Assembly: GCA_902783035.1 (NCBI GenBank)
Contig: CACZPK010000136.1
Coordinates: 1 to 38,046 of the forward strand
Length of the DNA stretch: 38,046 bases
Source of the DNA: Oscillospiraceae bacterium
GTDB lineage: Bacteria; Bacillota; Clostridia; Oscillospirales; Oscillospiraceae
Direction of reading: 5' to 3'
Below the pieces are notes generated by a model. It ran no database searches, had not been told where the DNA came from, and was given only the letters and a program-made list of their open reading frames with translations. This document shows positions 1 through 8,424 of this stretch, in pieces (within the stretch, counting starts at the first letter, position 1; each line of letters starts with the position of its first letter). The position numbers were made by a program, and so were the translations under genes.

Positions 1-43
1 CGTTTTATAACTTTCACAGTTGGCGCAGTGTTTTTCTTTATGT

Positions 44-433
44 TCACTTATGATAATGGCGCCTCCTTTTCCGCTTCCCTCCCCTGCCGGCGATCAGGCA
101 TGATGCCGCCCCGCCTGTAAGTGCCGCCACCCCCAGCAGTGCGGCGCGCGACACTTCCAGCATATCATTTGTAAGAAAGCCCAGCAGGACGACCACACAC
201 CAGAACATCATCGCGCACAACACCGCCGGAATCTTCCCTTCCTCCCCTGCTCCTCTCGCGGCGAGTTTTGCCCCCGTATATGCCGCCACGCAGGCAGACG
301 TCCACGCATACAGTCCAACGCCCGACTCCGCCACCGTGCCGCGCACCAGCAGCAGCGACAGCAGCGCCAGCATCGCCAGGTATACGGCGAGTGCGGCAAT
401 CGTACCGCACGCGATCTGTTTTGCCAGTTTCAT
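44..433 (-). CDS. TIGR04086 family small membrane protein
   Basis: A 129-residue protein that is almost entirely hydrophobic, with four likely membrane segments near residues 8-30, 38-58, 67-87 and 94-115, and a very basic tail (GKRKRRRHYHK). It resembles the TIGR04086 membrane family of Clostridia, whose members usually sit beside yajC and the SCIFF peptide and its radical SAM maturase. Its function is unknown. An upstream in-frame codon would give a longer protein, but the ATG at 433 has AAGGAGGGG just before it and starts the hydrophobic part directly, so I chose it. A terminator separates it from yajC upstream. The family call rests on topology and neighbours rather than on a catalytic motif. 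Confidence 0.7.
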   Translation of the reverse strand: MKLAKQIACGTIAALAVYLAMLALLSLLLVRGTVAESGVGLYAWTSACVAAYTGAKLAARGAGEEGKIPAVLCAMMFWCVVVLLGFLTNDMLEVSRAALLGVAALTGGAASCLIAGRGGKRKRRRHYHK

Positions 434-492
434 CAAAACCCCTCCTTGCCTGTTCGGATGATGCCGATATGGGAGGATATGCCGCAATGCAT

Positions 493-523
493 AAAAAAAG
501 AACAGCCGCCTTCGCAGCTGTTC
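493..523 (-). terminator. Rho-independent terminator after yajC
   Basis: On the minus strand, GAACAGC and GCTGTTC form a 7-bp stem (500-506 with 517-523) followed by seven T residues (499-493). It lies 17 bases past the yajC stop codon and should end the yajC transcript before the TIGR04086 gene. Confidence 0.8.
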
Positions 524-540
524 CGGTTCAATGCGTTATT

Positions 541-942
541 TTACTTGATCTCTGGGTCAAAATCCGTCTTTTCTTCTTTCTTGGCGGGTTCTGCCGGCTC
601 CTGCTTTTCCGTCGTCTTAGTCTCGGCATCCTCGCTCTTCTTCCCGAAGAGGCCGCCGCTCTTCTGCTGCGCCGCCGCCTGTTCCATCGACTCGGTGGAC
701 TGGATGCCCCACTTGGCAATCTCGATGCGCACGCGGTCTTCGCTGGTTTCAAAGACAATGGTGCTGTCGTTCACCTGCACGACCTTGCCGACCAGTCCTC
801 CGATGGTAGTGATGCGCTCGCCCTTCCGGATGCTGTTGCGCATTTCCTCCGCTTTCTTCTTGCGCTGGTTCTCCGGACGGATCATCAGGAAGTAGAAGAT
901 CGCGATCATCATCACGATCATCAATAAGCTGCTGTAATCCAT
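541..942 (-). CDS. yajC: Preprotein translocase subunit YajC
   Basis: YajC is a small single-pass membrane protein that associates with SecDF and the SecYEG translocon. The 133-residue product has an N-terminal membrane segment (about residues 4-22), then the family hallmark of RPENQRKKK followed by RKGERITTIGGLVGKV. The charged tail, rich in Lys, Glu and Pro, is longer than in the short family members. The ATG at 942 is preceded by AAAGGA. A TTG eight codons earlier would add a basic stretch ahead of the membrane helix and has no obvious ribosome site. A near-consensus promoter lies just upstream, so it can be transcribed apart from tgt, although tgt-yajC order is common in bacteria. Confidence 0.93.
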   Translation of the reverse strand: MDYSSLLMIVMMIAIFYFLMIRPENQRKKKAEEMRNSIRKGERITTIGGLVGKVVQVNDSTIVFETSEDRVRIEIAKWGIQSTESMEQAAAQQKSGGLFGKKSEDAETKTTEKQEPAEPAKKEEKTDFDPEIK

Positions 943-978
943 TTGTTTCGTTCCTTTCCGTTTCAAAAGTCAAGGCAT

Positions 979-1007
979 ATTATAACGAAAGCATTCTCAT
1001 TTCGCAA
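979..1007 (-). promoter_or_regulatory. SigA-type promoter for yajC
   Basis: On the minus strand, TTGCGA (1007-1002) is separated by 17 bases from TATAAT (984-979). It lies between the tgt stop and the yajC start. Confidence 0.7.
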
Positions 1008-1021
1008 GCCTTTTTTTCGCT

Positions 1022-2155
1022 TTATATCCGCTCGTCCAGTCGTCCGCTGTAGCGTGCGCGGAATGCAGCAAAATCTCCCGCATCCAGCGCATCGCGAATG
1101 CGCTGCGCAAGTTTATTGTAAAAGTACAGATTGTGCATCACCGCGAGACGCAGCGCCAGGATCTCGTCCGCCTTAAACAGATGGCGCAGGTAAGCGCGTG
1201 AGAAGTTGCGGCACACCGGGCAGTCGCACTCTGCGTCAACGGGCGATTCATCCAGCTTATAGCGTTCGTTTTTGATGTTCAGCGCGCCAGACCACGTAAA
1301 AAGCTTACCGTGACGTGCGTTGCGCGCAGGCATGACACAATCGAAAAAGTCCACGCCGCGCGCCACGCCCTCAATGATGTTCGACGGCGTGCCGACGCCC
1401 ATCAGGTAGCGGGGCTTATCCTGCGGCAGATACGGTTCAACCGCATCAATGACGTCGTACATTACCTGTGTCGGCTCCCCCACCGCCAGACCGCCGATGG
1501 CGTATCCGTCGCAGTCCAGCTTGGCAATTTCCTGCGCGTGCCAGATACGCAAGTCCGTATATGTCGCGCCTTGATTGATGCCGAAGAGCAGTTGCCCCGG
1601 ATTTACCGTATCCGGCAGGGCGTTGAGGCGGTCATGTTCCGCCTTGCAGCGCACCAGCCATCGCAATGTCCGTTCACAGGACGCTTTTGCATAGTCATAG
1701 GGCGCAGGATTCTCCACGCACTCATCGAACGCCATGGCAATGTCGCTGCCGAGGTTGGACTGGATGCGCATGCTCTCCTCAGGCCCCATGAAGATGCGAT
1801 GCCCGTCGAGATGGGAGGCAAACGTGACGCCTTCCTCACGGATCTTGCGCAGGCTTGCAAGTGAAAAGACCTGAAACCCGCCGCTGTCGGTAAGAATTGG
1901 GCCATCCCATCGCATAAAGCGATGCAGTCCGCCGAGCCTGCGCACCACATCGTCACCGGGCCGCAAATGAAGGTGGTAAGTGTTAGACAGCTCGATCTGG
2001 CAGCCAAGCTCTTTGAGGTCAAATGCGCTCACGCCGCCCTTGATCGCCGCCTGCGTGCCGACGTTCATGAATACCGGGGTCTGCACTTCGCCGCCGTGGG
2101 CACAGGTAAAGCGGCCGCGTCGTGCTTTTCCCTCGTATTTAATCACTTGAAACAT
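1022..2155 (-). CDS. tgt: Queuine/preQ1 tRNA-guanine transglycosylase
   Basis: Tgt swaps the wobble guanine of GUN-anticodon tRNAs for preQ1, the first tRNA-level step of queuosine synthesis. The 377-residue product has the active-site loop DSGGFQVFSL, the nucleophile region GVDFFDCVMPARNARHG, and the zinc site CDCPVC followed about 25 residues on by a histidine. The ATG at 2155 is preceded by GGAG at a good distance; a TTG four codons earlier would put that site inside the gene. It follows queA, which acts next on the same tRNA, with a 71-base gap. Length and motifs are normal for bacterial Tgt. Confidence 0.97.
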   Translation of the reverse strand: MFQVIKYEGKARRGRFTCAHGGEVQTPVFMNVGTQAAIKGGVSAFDLKELGCQIELSNTYHLHLRPGDDVVRRLGGLHRFMRWDGPILTDSGGFQVFSLASLRKIREEGVTFASHLDGHRIFMGPEESMRIQSNLGSDIAMAFDECVENPAPYDYAKASCERTLRWLVRCKAEHDRLNALPDTVNPGQLLFGINQGATYTDLRIWHAQEIAKLDCDGYAIGGLAVGEPTQVMYDVIDAVEPYLPQDKPRYLMGVGTPSNIIEGVARGVDFFDCVMPARNARHGKLFTWSGALNIKNERYKLDESPVDAECDCPVCRNFSRAYLRHLFKADEILALRLAVMHNLYFYNKLAQRIRDALDAGDFAAFRARYSGRLDERI

Positions 2156-2226
2156 ACTTTTCTCCAACTTATCGCAACAATTTTACACCGATTACGTCTT
2201 GATTGCGTTTTGTATACAGTTCGTAA

Positions 2227-3252
2227 TCAAGCCAGAAACATGGCGTCACCAAAGCTGAAAAAGCGATAACGCTCGCGCACCGCTTCCTCATAGGCGGCAA
2301 GCACATGCTCCCGTCCCGCAAATGCAGAGACCAGCATCAACAGCGTGGACTGCGGCAGATGAAAGTTTGTCACCAACGCGTCCATCACCTTGAAACGGTA
2401 TCCGGGATAAATGTAGATACTTGTCCAACCGGAGGCGGCCTTCATCGTGCCATCCTCCCCCGCCCAGCTTTCAATCGTACGGCAGGATGTGGTTCCGACG
2501 CAAATGACGCGCCCCCTGTTCGTCTTCGTCTCATTGATCAACGCCGCCGTCTCCTCCGGAACAGTACAGAACTCGCTGTGCATCTCATGTTCTTCCAGCT
2601 CGTCCTCTTTCACCGGGCGAAACGTACCGAGCCCGACGTGCAGCGTGACATAGCCGAGCCGCACGCCCATTTTCTCGATCCGCTCCAGCAACTCCGGCGT
2701 AAAGTGCAGCCCCGCCGTCGGGGCAGCCGCACTGCCGTTGACCTTGGAGTACACCGTCTGATAGCGCTCACGATCCTGCAATTCCGCCTTGATATACGGC
2801 GGCAGCGGCATCTTGCCGAGGCGTTCGAGCACCTCCAGGAAAATGCCGTCATAGGAAAAACGCACAAGACGATTGCCGTCGGGCAGCACCTCAGCCACCT
2901 CAGCAGTCAGCTCCCCTTCCCCGAAGCGCATCTTCGCACCCGCGCGCAAATGCTTGCCGGGACGTACGATGCACTCCCAAACATTGTCACCACGGTCGAC
3001 GAGCAGCAAAACCTCGCACGCGCCGCCTCCCGGCAGGCGCTGTCCCAGCAAACGCGCCGGAAGGACGCGGCTGTTATTGAGGATCATGCAATCGCCGGGG
3101 CACAGAAAGTCCGGCAGATCATAAAAATGATGGTGCGAAAACGCGCCGGTCTTCCGGTCGAGGCAAAGCAGGCGCGATGCGTCTCGTTGTTGCGTCGGAG
3201 TCTGTGCAATCAGTTCCGGCGGCAGTTCATAGTCAAAATCACTTGTTTTCAT
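2227..3252 (-). CDS. queA: S-adenosylmethionine:tRNA ribosyltransferase-isomerase
   Basis: QueA transfers and rearranges the ribosyl part of S-adenosylmethionine onto preQ1 in tRNA, making epoxyqueuosine. The 341-residue product begins with the typical [15 protein letters not shown] and has the conserved blocks [27 protein letters not shown] and [13 protein letters not shown], with TTSCRTIE near the C-terminus. Its ATG overlaps the stop codon of the upstream spoIID-like gene by four bases (ATGA), so the two are probably translationally coupled, and tgt follows. Nothing unusual is seen in the protein. Confidence 0.97.
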   Translation of the reverse strand: MKTSDFDYELPPELIAQTPTQQRDASRLLCLDRKTGAFSHHHFYDLPDFLCPGDCMILNNSRVLPARLLGQRLPGGGACEVLLLVDRGDNVWECIVRPGKHLRAGAKMRFGEGELTAEVAEVLPDGNRLVRFSYDGIFLEVLERLGKMPLPPYIKAELQDRERYQTVYSKVNGSAAAPTAGLHFTPELLERIEKMGVRLGYVTLHVGLGTFRPVKEDELEEHEMHSEFCTVPEETAALINETKTNRGRVICVGTTSCRTIESWAGEDGTMKAASGWTSIYIYPGYRFKVMDALVTNFHLPQSTLLMLVSAFAGREHVLAAYEEAVRERYRFFSFGDAMFLA

Positions 3253-4907
3253 CGAATCTCAATACCTGTATAGTAAAATTCCAAAATATCGCGGTAGCCG
3301 AAGCCCAGTTCCGCCATGGCCGTCGCACCCCATTGGCTCATACCGACGTTGTGCCCCCAGCCGCTGCCCGACACGGTAAAGGTATCGGACGCAGCAGGAA
3401 CGGCGTTTCTCTCCCGTTCCAGCTTTGAAACGCCCTCCGAAGTAATAACGTACGCTTCCGATGCGTCCGCTGCGTATGGCGACCGCACACCGTTCCCGGA
3501 GATCGTATAGGCACCGTGCAAAGTACCGAGCGTGTTGCCTGCGTCGTTGACGCAGAACGTCTCCGATGCCGTCACATCTCCAATGTGGAACCGCATACTG
3601 CGCAGCCCCAGCACCAAGCGGCAGTTCTCGCGATAGAACGTCTTACTGCCGGACGTGCCGACAAAGGTCAGCGCGCATACGTTTCCCGTGGGCGTAAACT
3701 CGGACACATACAGATTTTTCACCGTGCCAATGTCAACTCCGCGCGCCGCAAGGCGCGTTTTCAGTTCCGCCGCCGTGAAAGTCGTTGACCATTCGTACTT
3801 GCTGATGCGCGAGGCAACGTACGCCTCATAGGGGTCGATCTTGCCCTTGCAGTAGCCGACTTCGTCGTTCCAGACGTTGGCAGCATCTTCGCTCGCGCCG
3901 CCGTTGCTGGAATAATAGAACGCCTCCGCCAGTGTGCCGTCGTAATACATGTAGATGCCCGCAGTTTCCTCCACCGCGCGGTCAGTGACAGCGTTGCTCG
4001 CTGCAACGCCCTGATAGACCTGACAGTCCACGGTTGTGCACACATCAAAGCCCTGCGAGCGGTGGCGCGTTTGCCGCGCGGCATAGGTACGGGCACAGAC
4101 CGCCTGCGCCTTGATTGCCTCCAGCGGCTTGTCGTTACCGATTTCCCACGGCACGCTGCCCTTGGTATAATCTTCAATGTTCACGACGTTGACAACACCG
4201 AGGTTACCACCCGTCACACGCTGGTATTCAAAGCTGCCGTAGTAGCGATAGCCGCGAAACCATGTCACCGGCTTTTCCCCATTCACGCTCTGCGGCTGGA
4301 TCGCCAGCGAGCGCAATCCACCGCAGTCAAAGTAGAACAGTACACGATCTGTACCCGTCACGGTCACGACAACGCCTGTACTGCTGGGCGCAACAACCTG
4401 TGCGGCGTCTGCACCGCCCCACGCAGCAAGCGCCGCGTCTGCCTCCGCCTGAGAGGCATATTGCCCCACGCGCACGGCGTAGGCATTCATCAGGTAGGCA
4501 ATGTGCGCGCCATCATAGCGCGCCGCAGCATCCATCGCTTCTTCATAAGTCGCATATACGTCCAGCAGTTGCAAATGCCAGCCGCCAACCGTCGCGCCCG
4601 CACTTCCCGTACCGGGATAGCAGGCGCTGCCCGTCGTGTAAAAGTTGCCGTCAACGGTAACGGTGACCTTATACTCCTGCGTGGCCGGGCCCAGCGGCAC
4701 ATAGACGCGTCCGCTGTCAAAATAGCCGAAGGTATAGCCCAATCCGGCAACGCTGTCATTATAATTTTGCAAATTGGCAGAGAACATGGCTTCATCGCCG
4801 TATTTTATCCCGACCTTGAGCATATCATTGTCCAGTGCCGACGCGCCGGCGGCGCATACGCACGACAACAGCAAGCCGAGGATCAGTGTTTTCAACAGAT
4901 ATTTCAT
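3249..4907 (-). CDS. SpoIID/LytB-domain secreted protein with SPOR-like region
   Basis: The 552-residue product has an N-terminal signal peptide (about residues 1-25, ending ASA-LDN). Residues about 115-165 read like a SPOR repeat ([19 protein letters not shown], then [18 protein letters not shown]). The SpoIID domain follows, with [16 protein letters not shown] around Glu255, the usual catalytic acid, then [13 protein letters not shown], paired cysteines (CTTVDC) and the ending [13 protein letters not shown]. SpoIID enzymes are lytic transglycosylases that cut glycan strands lacking stem peptides during engulfment. This protein is much longer than classical SpoIID and has a SigA-type promoter, so it may be a vegetative SpoIID/LytB paralogue. 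GAGGGAG nine bases before ATG 4907 favours that start over a GTG two codons earlier. Confidence 0.85.
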   Translation of the reverse strand: MKYLLKTLILGLLLSCVCAAGASALDNDMLKVGIKYGDEAMFSANLQNYNDSVAGLGYTFGYFDSGRVYVPLGPATQEYKVTVTVDGNFYTTGSACYPGTGSAGATVGGWHLQLLDVYATYEEAMDAAARYDGAHIAYLMNAYAVRVGQYASQAEADAALAAWGGADAAQVVAPSSTGVVVTVTGTDRVLFYFDCGGLRSLAIQPQSVNGEKPVTWFRGYRYYGSFEYQRVTGGNLGVVNVVNIEDYTKGSVPWEIGNDKPLEAIKAQAVCARTYAARQTRHRSQGFDVCTTVDCQVYQGVAASNAVTDRAVEETAGIYMYYDGTLAEAFYYSSNGGASEDAANVWNDEVGYCKGKIDPYEAYVASRISKYEWSTTFTAAELKTRLAARGVDIGTVKNLYVSEFTPTGNVCALTFVGTSGSKTFYRENCRLVLGLRSMRFHIGDVTASETFCVNDAGNTLGTLHGAYTISGNGVRSPYAADASEAYVITSEGVSKLERERNAVPAASDTFTVSGSGWGHNVGMSQWGATAMAELGFGYRDILEFYYTGIEIR

Positions 4908-4930
4908 TGGCACGCACTCCCTCGGTTGGC

Positions 4931-4959
4931 ATTATAAATGAAAAAACGTATTGTTTCAA
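4931..4959 (-). promoter_or_regulatory. SigA-type promoter for the spoIID-like/queA/tgt operon
   Basis: On the minus strand, TTGAAA (4959-4954) is separated by 17 bases from TATAAT (4936-4931), 24 bases before the ATG. The same 104-base gap must hold the divergent dapA promoter, for which only a weaker match is visible (TTGGCA at 4907-4912 with CATTAT at 4930-4935). Confidence 0.72.
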
Positions 4960-5011
4960 GAAAAAACGACCAGTTGTTCCATGTCAGTTTCTGGAAAGGT
5001 GGGATCTTACC

Positions 5012-5911
5012 TTGCAAGCAGCTATCAAAGCACCCTTGTTCACCGGTTGCGGTACCGCGCTGGTGACCCCGTTTCGTGACGGAGCGGTCGATCTGTCAGC
5101 GTTCCGCGCGCTCGTTGCGCGTCAGCTCGATGCGCATGTTGATGCGCTGATCGTCTGTGCCACCACAGGCGAGGCTCCGACATTACGGAGGGATGAACGC
5201 GCAGCACTTATCCGGCTGTGTGTCGACATGTCAGCGCACAGCATCCCCGTCATAGCCGGCACCGGCTCCAACAGCACCGCAACCGCCATCGAACTCACAC
5301 AGGAGGCTGAAACGCTCGGCGCGGATGCCGCGCTGGTGGTAACGCCCTACTACAACAAAGCAACCCAGCCCGGCCTCGTCGCACATTATCGTGCGATTGC
5401 CGATGCCGCACGCATCCCGGTCATCATTTACAACGTTCCTTCCCGCACAGGAGTTTCCTGCACGGCAGAGACTTACGCCGCACTCGCACGCCACCCGAAC
5501 ATATGCGGAGTCAAAGAGGCCAGCGGCAGCCTTGCGCTCGTGCAGGACACGCGTAACCTCTGCAGCGAAGGCTTTTGTGTCTGGTCAGGCAACGATGAGG
5601 ACACCACAGCCATTCTTGCTCTGGGCGGCACAGGCGTTATCTCCACTGCCGCGAACCTGATTCCCGCCGACATGCGCGAACTGGCGCATCTCGGCATGTC
5701 CGGCAGCCTCCACAAAGCAGGCGTTTTGCAGCTTCGCATGACCGGCCTGTTGCGTGCACTGTTTTGTGAGGTGAACCCGATCCCGGTCAAGACAGCGCTC
5801 GCACGTCTGGGGCTGTGTACCGGCGAGCTGCGGCTTCCTCTTTGTGCCATATCGCCGGCACACGAAAAGCTGTTATTCGACGCGATGGACGCTTACGGCG
5901 TCCTAGCTTAG
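5012..5911 (+). CDS. dapA: 4-hydroxy-tetrahydrodipicolinate synthase
   Basis: DapA condenses pyruvate with aspartate semialdehyde, the committed step to lysine, diaminopimelate and spore dipicolinate. The 299-residue product has the substrate-binding ATTGEAPTL (Thr51-Thr52), the YNVPSRTG block with catalytic Tyr140, and the Schiff-base lysine in GVKEASG (Lys168). I chose the TTG at 5012 because AAGGTGG lies nine bases upstream and translation from there begins close to the usual GCGTALVTPF; no ATG fits. It stands alone, divergent from the spoIID-like gene and convergent with the Nim-like gene. The position next to a SpoIID-type gene may be coincidental. Confidence 0.96.
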   Translation: MQAAIKAPLFTGCGTALVTPFRDGAVDLSAFRALVARQLDAHVDALIVCATTGEAPTLRRDERAALIRLCVDMSAHSIPVIAGTGSNSTATAIELTQEAETLGADAALVVTPYYNKATQPGLVAHYRAIADAARIPVIIYNVPSRTGVSCTAETYAALARHPNICGVKEASGSLALVQDTRNLCSEGFCVWSGNDEDTTAILALGGTGVISTAANLIPADMRELAHLGMSGSLHKAGVLQLRMTGLLRALFCEVNPIPVKTALARLGLCTGELRLPLCAISPAHEKLLFDAMDAYGVLA

Positions 5912-5920
5912 GTATGCAAA

Positions 5921-5954
5921 GGACAGGCGCGCGGCGTAAAACCGCGTGCCTGCC
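5921..5954. other. GC-rich hairpin between convergent genes
   Basis: GGACAGGCGCGCGG (5921-5934) can pair with CCGCGTGCCTGCCC (5942-5955), with one mismatch and one possible wobble. It sits between the convergent dapA and Nim-like genes. Neither side has a T run, so a classical intrinsic terminator is doubtful. Confidence 0.4.
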
Positions 5955-5964
5955 CTGCCGTACG

Positions 5965-6441
5965 TTACGCCTCGCGGACGATCTTGCCCCTCATGTGCTC
6001 AGGCGTCAGTGCAAAAAGCAGCGTGGCAGCGCCGGAGCGTGCGATCTCCGCGTCGATATAATTCTCATCGTCGGTAAACTTGTGGCTCAGACGACGTGCG
6101 ATCTCCAAAACGCGTGCCTGATCCTCCACAAACGAAACTCGGCCGAATACGATGACACTGCGCACGGTCAGCGCCCAGCCCCCGTCCTCGCGGGCTCCCT
6201 CATCATAAGCGCAGAACGACGCCTTGTCACAGCGGCGCAGCGCGTCGATCTTGTGCCCACCGCGGCCGCCATGGAAGTAAAGTTTACCATCTTCCTCACA
6301 ATAAAAGTGGTTAATGGGCAAGCCGTAGGGATAGCCATCATCGCCGAGCACCGAAAGGACACCGCGCTTTTCATTCTTGAGCAGTGAAATGCATTCGATC
6401 TCGGACAACTGCTGCTTGGGCCGGAGCATTTCCCGAAACAC
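5965..6441 (-). CDS. Pyridoxamine 5'-phosphate oxidase-like (NimA-type) flavoprotein
   Basis: The 158-residue product fits the PNPOx-like split-barrel family that includes NimA nitroimidazole reductases. Visible blocks are LKNEKRGVLSVLGDDGYPYG, PINHFYCEEDGKLYFHG (containing the histidine expected near FMN), GHKIDALRRCDKASFC and ALTPEHMRGKIV. The longer frame runs back into the aminotransferase gene. I chose GTG at 6441 because GGGGGAG lies six bases upstream, it begins 19 bases after the previous stop, and the resulting N-terminus (VFREMLRPKQ) matches how relatives start. It is the last gene of the lepB-to-aromatic operon. The natural substrate is unknown and nitroimidazole resistance should not be assumed. 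Confidence 0.85.
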   Translation of the reverse strand: MFREMLRPKQQLSEIECISLLKNEKRGVLSVLGDDGYPYGLPINHFYCEEDGKLYFHGGRGGHKIDALRRCDKASFCAYDEGAREDGGWALTVRSVIVFGRVSFVEDQARVLEIARRLSHKFTDDENYIDAEIARSGAATLLFALTPEHMRGKIVREA

Positions 6442-6460
6442 CGCATTCTCCCCCATTTTA

Positions 6461-7651
6461 TTACGAAAGTCCATATTCCCGGGCCAGCTTACGCCACGTC
6501 GGAAGCGAGCGCTCAATGGTGCCATGATCGACACAATACGCGGCGCGAACATATCCCGGCGTACCGAAGCTGTCTCCCGGAACGACAAGCAGGTTGTCCT
6601 GCATTGCGCGGCGGCAAAACGCCTCCGCGTCCGGTTCCGGCGTTTTTACGAACAGGTAGAACGCCCCGTCCGGATGGACGCAGGTGAATCCCATCTCCGT
6701 CAGCGAGCCATAGAGCAGGTCGCGGTTCTCCTTATACTTTGAAATATCGCTTGTCGCGCCCAGACAGTCCGCTGCCACCTGCTGCCACATCGACGAGACG
6801 CAGATGTAACCGTAGGCACGCATAACGCCGACGCAGGCGGCGAACAGGTCGTCACGGTCATCCATATCCTGTCGGAACGCCATGAAACCCACACGCTCAC
6901 CGGGAAGGGACATGCCCTTGCTGAACGAAAAGCAGTCGATTGTGTTGCGGTAAATCTCAGGCAGGAAAACAGACTCCTGATCATCGTAAACCAGCTCGCG
7001 ATACGGGCCGTCCGCAACGATATAGATCGGATGGCCGTATTCCTTCTGTTTGCGCTCCAGCAATGCAGCAAGCCCCTCCAGCCCCTCGCGACGGAACACG
7101 ACGCCAGAGGGATTGTTCGGCGTATTGACCACCAGCATCATCGTATCCGGCGTAATTGCCCGCTCCGCTGCGTTGAGGTCAAGCTGGAACGTTTCCGGCT
7201 CCGTCGGGCACTCGATGAGCGAGGAGCCGACGGACTCGGCATAATACTTGTAGTCCATAAAATACGGTGCGAACGTCATCGCCTTGCCACCGCAGGACAG
7301 CAGCACCCGTGTCAGCACCGCAAGACACGTGGACGTGCCGCAGGTGACTATCACATCTTGCGCGCGATAGGGTATGCCGTGCGTTTTACTCAGGTAATCC
7401 GCAATCTTCTGCCGTACCGTGGGATAGCCGACGGCAGGCGCATAGGTGAAGAGCTTTGCCGCGCTTACACTGTCCAGATACCGTTCCATTGTCTCGCGGA
7501 CAACGGGCGGCGGATCAATGCTCGGCGATCCGATCGTAAAGTTATAGACATTCTCCGCGCCTATTTTCTTCGCCTGCTCCGCGCCGTACTCCGCGATCTC
7601 GCGGATGATGTTGCCGCTGTTGCCTCCCGCGACCAGCTTTTTGTCGATCAT
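6461..7651 (-). CDS. Fold-type I PLP-dependent aminotransferase
   Basis: The 396-residue product has the class I/II aminotransferase motifs: NTPNNPSG (about 176-183), an ADGPYREL block where relatives often have DEIYREL, the PLP-binding lysine in SFSKGMSLPGERVGF (Lys245), and the C-terminal GYVRAAYCVD. It likely moves an amino group between an amino acid and a 2-oxo acid. Its ATG overlaps the stop of the chorismate mutase-shikimate kinase gene by four bases, so an aromatic 2-oxo acid (phenylpyruvate, hydroxyphenylpyruvate or prephenate) is a reasonable guess. Aspartate or alanine aminotransferase activity cannot be excluded from sequence alone. Confidence 0.88.
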   Translation of the reverse strand: MIDKKLVAGGNSGNIIREIAEYGAEQAKKIGAENVYNFTIGSPSIDPPPVVRETMERYLDSVSAAKLFTYAPAVGYPTVRQKIADYLSKTHGIPYRAQDVIVTCGTSTCLAVLTRVLLSCGGKAMTFAPYFMDYKYYAESVGSSLIECPTEPETFQLDLNAAERAITPDTMMLVVNTPNNPSGVVFRREGLEGLAALLERKQKEYGHPIYIVADGPYRELVYDDQESVFLPEIYRNTIDCFSFSKGMSLPGERVGFMAFRQDMDDRDDLFAACVGVMRAYGYICVSSMWQQVAADCLGATSDISKYKENRDLLYGSLTEMGFTCVHPDGAFYLFVKTPEPDAEAFCRRAMQDNLLVVPGDSFGTPGYVRAAYCVDHGTIERSLPTWRKLAREYGLS

Positions 7652-8418
7652 ATGGTTTCCCCTCTTTTTTCCCGGAGCACGTCGAGGATAGCGTCCACCG
7701 CTTCCTCCACCATTCCGTTATTTTCCACCGTTATATCTGCAAAGCGTTCATAGAGCGGCTCCCGCTCTTCGTACAGCTTTCGTACGCCCCGCTTCTGCAC
7801 AAAACGTCTGGGCGAGTCGAGCAGCGCTTCCATATCGCGCTTGACCCAGATCACCGTGCCGCCGCCATGCAAAATGGCGTAATTCTCCTCGCGTGTCACG
7901 CATCCGCCGCCTGTTGCAATCACGCGGCCGCCACGCTCGCACAATGCCGCCAGCGCCTCCGTTTCCATCTTGCGGAATGCATCCTCACCCCGCTGTGCAA
8001 CAATGTCAGACAGTGAAGTCCCCGCCATGGCGCAGATCAGCTCATCGCTGTCAAAGTCATCGCGCCCCAATCGCTGCGCCAGTGCCCGCGTCAGCGTGGA
8101 TTTGCCGCAGCCGGACATGCCGATGAGGATAATGTTATCCCTTGCAGGCACAGTCGCGGGCGTATGCTGCTCCATCCACGCGCGGCTGATGGCAAAAATC
8201 TGCTCAAAAAGCGCTCTGCCGCTTTCCGCCAGGCCGTCCGGCAGCAAGCGCTCGATCTCGCGCAGTTTCTCTTCCTCGCGCACTTCGTCGCGGATCGGCA
8301 GGCCGTGCGTCTGCTTATATGTCCCCACCTGCGTCACAACATCCATCCGCTCAGAAAACAGGCGCGCGATTTGTGCGTCGATCCGGTCGATCTCCGCGCG
8401 GCATTCCTGTAAATCCAT
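7648..8418 (-). CDS. Chorismate mutase (AroQ) - shikimate kinase fusion
   Basis: A 256-residue two-domain enzyme. Residues 1-87 are an AroQ-type helical chorismate mutase, with the arginine in CRAEIDRID (Arg7), Arg24, Lys35 and the GLPIRDEVREEEKL segment, which match the family's basic active-site pattern. Residues 94-256 are a shikimate kinase with Walker A GMSGCGKS (100-107), DSDELI, GEDAFRKMETEAL, ATGGGCV and the lid arginine region REPLYERFAD. The kinase makes shikimate 3-phosphate; the mutase converts chorismate to prephenate. The next upstream gene is aroC, which supplies chorismate, so the operon joins steps on both sides of it. The start at 8418 follows AAAGG six bases after the aroC stop. 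Confidence 0.92.
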   Translation of the reverse strand: MDLQECRAEIDRIDAQIARLFSERMDVVTQVGTYKQTHGLPIRDEVREEEKLREIERLLPDGLAESGRALFEQIFAISRAWMEQHTPATVPARDNIILIGMSGCGKSTLTRALAQRLGRDDFDSDELICAMAGTSLSDIVAQRGEDAFRKMETEALAALCERGGRVIATGGGCVTREENYAILHGGGTVIWVKRDMEALLDSPRRFVQKRGVRKLYEEREPLYERFADITVENNGMVEEAVDAILDVLREKRGETI

Positions 8419-8424
8419 ATCCCT

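Noticed and set aside
2160-2227. Inverted repeat GATTACG/CGTAATC between queA and tgt as an operator or preQ1 riboswitch
   Set aside because: Only seven base pairs with a wide loop, in the middle of a queuosine operon, and no preQ1 aptamer sequence is visible.
5965-6474. Longer start (ATG 6474) for the Nim-like gene
   Set aside because: It overlaps the aminotransferase end and has no ribosome site; GTG 6441 with GGGGGAG six bases upstream matches the family N-terminus.
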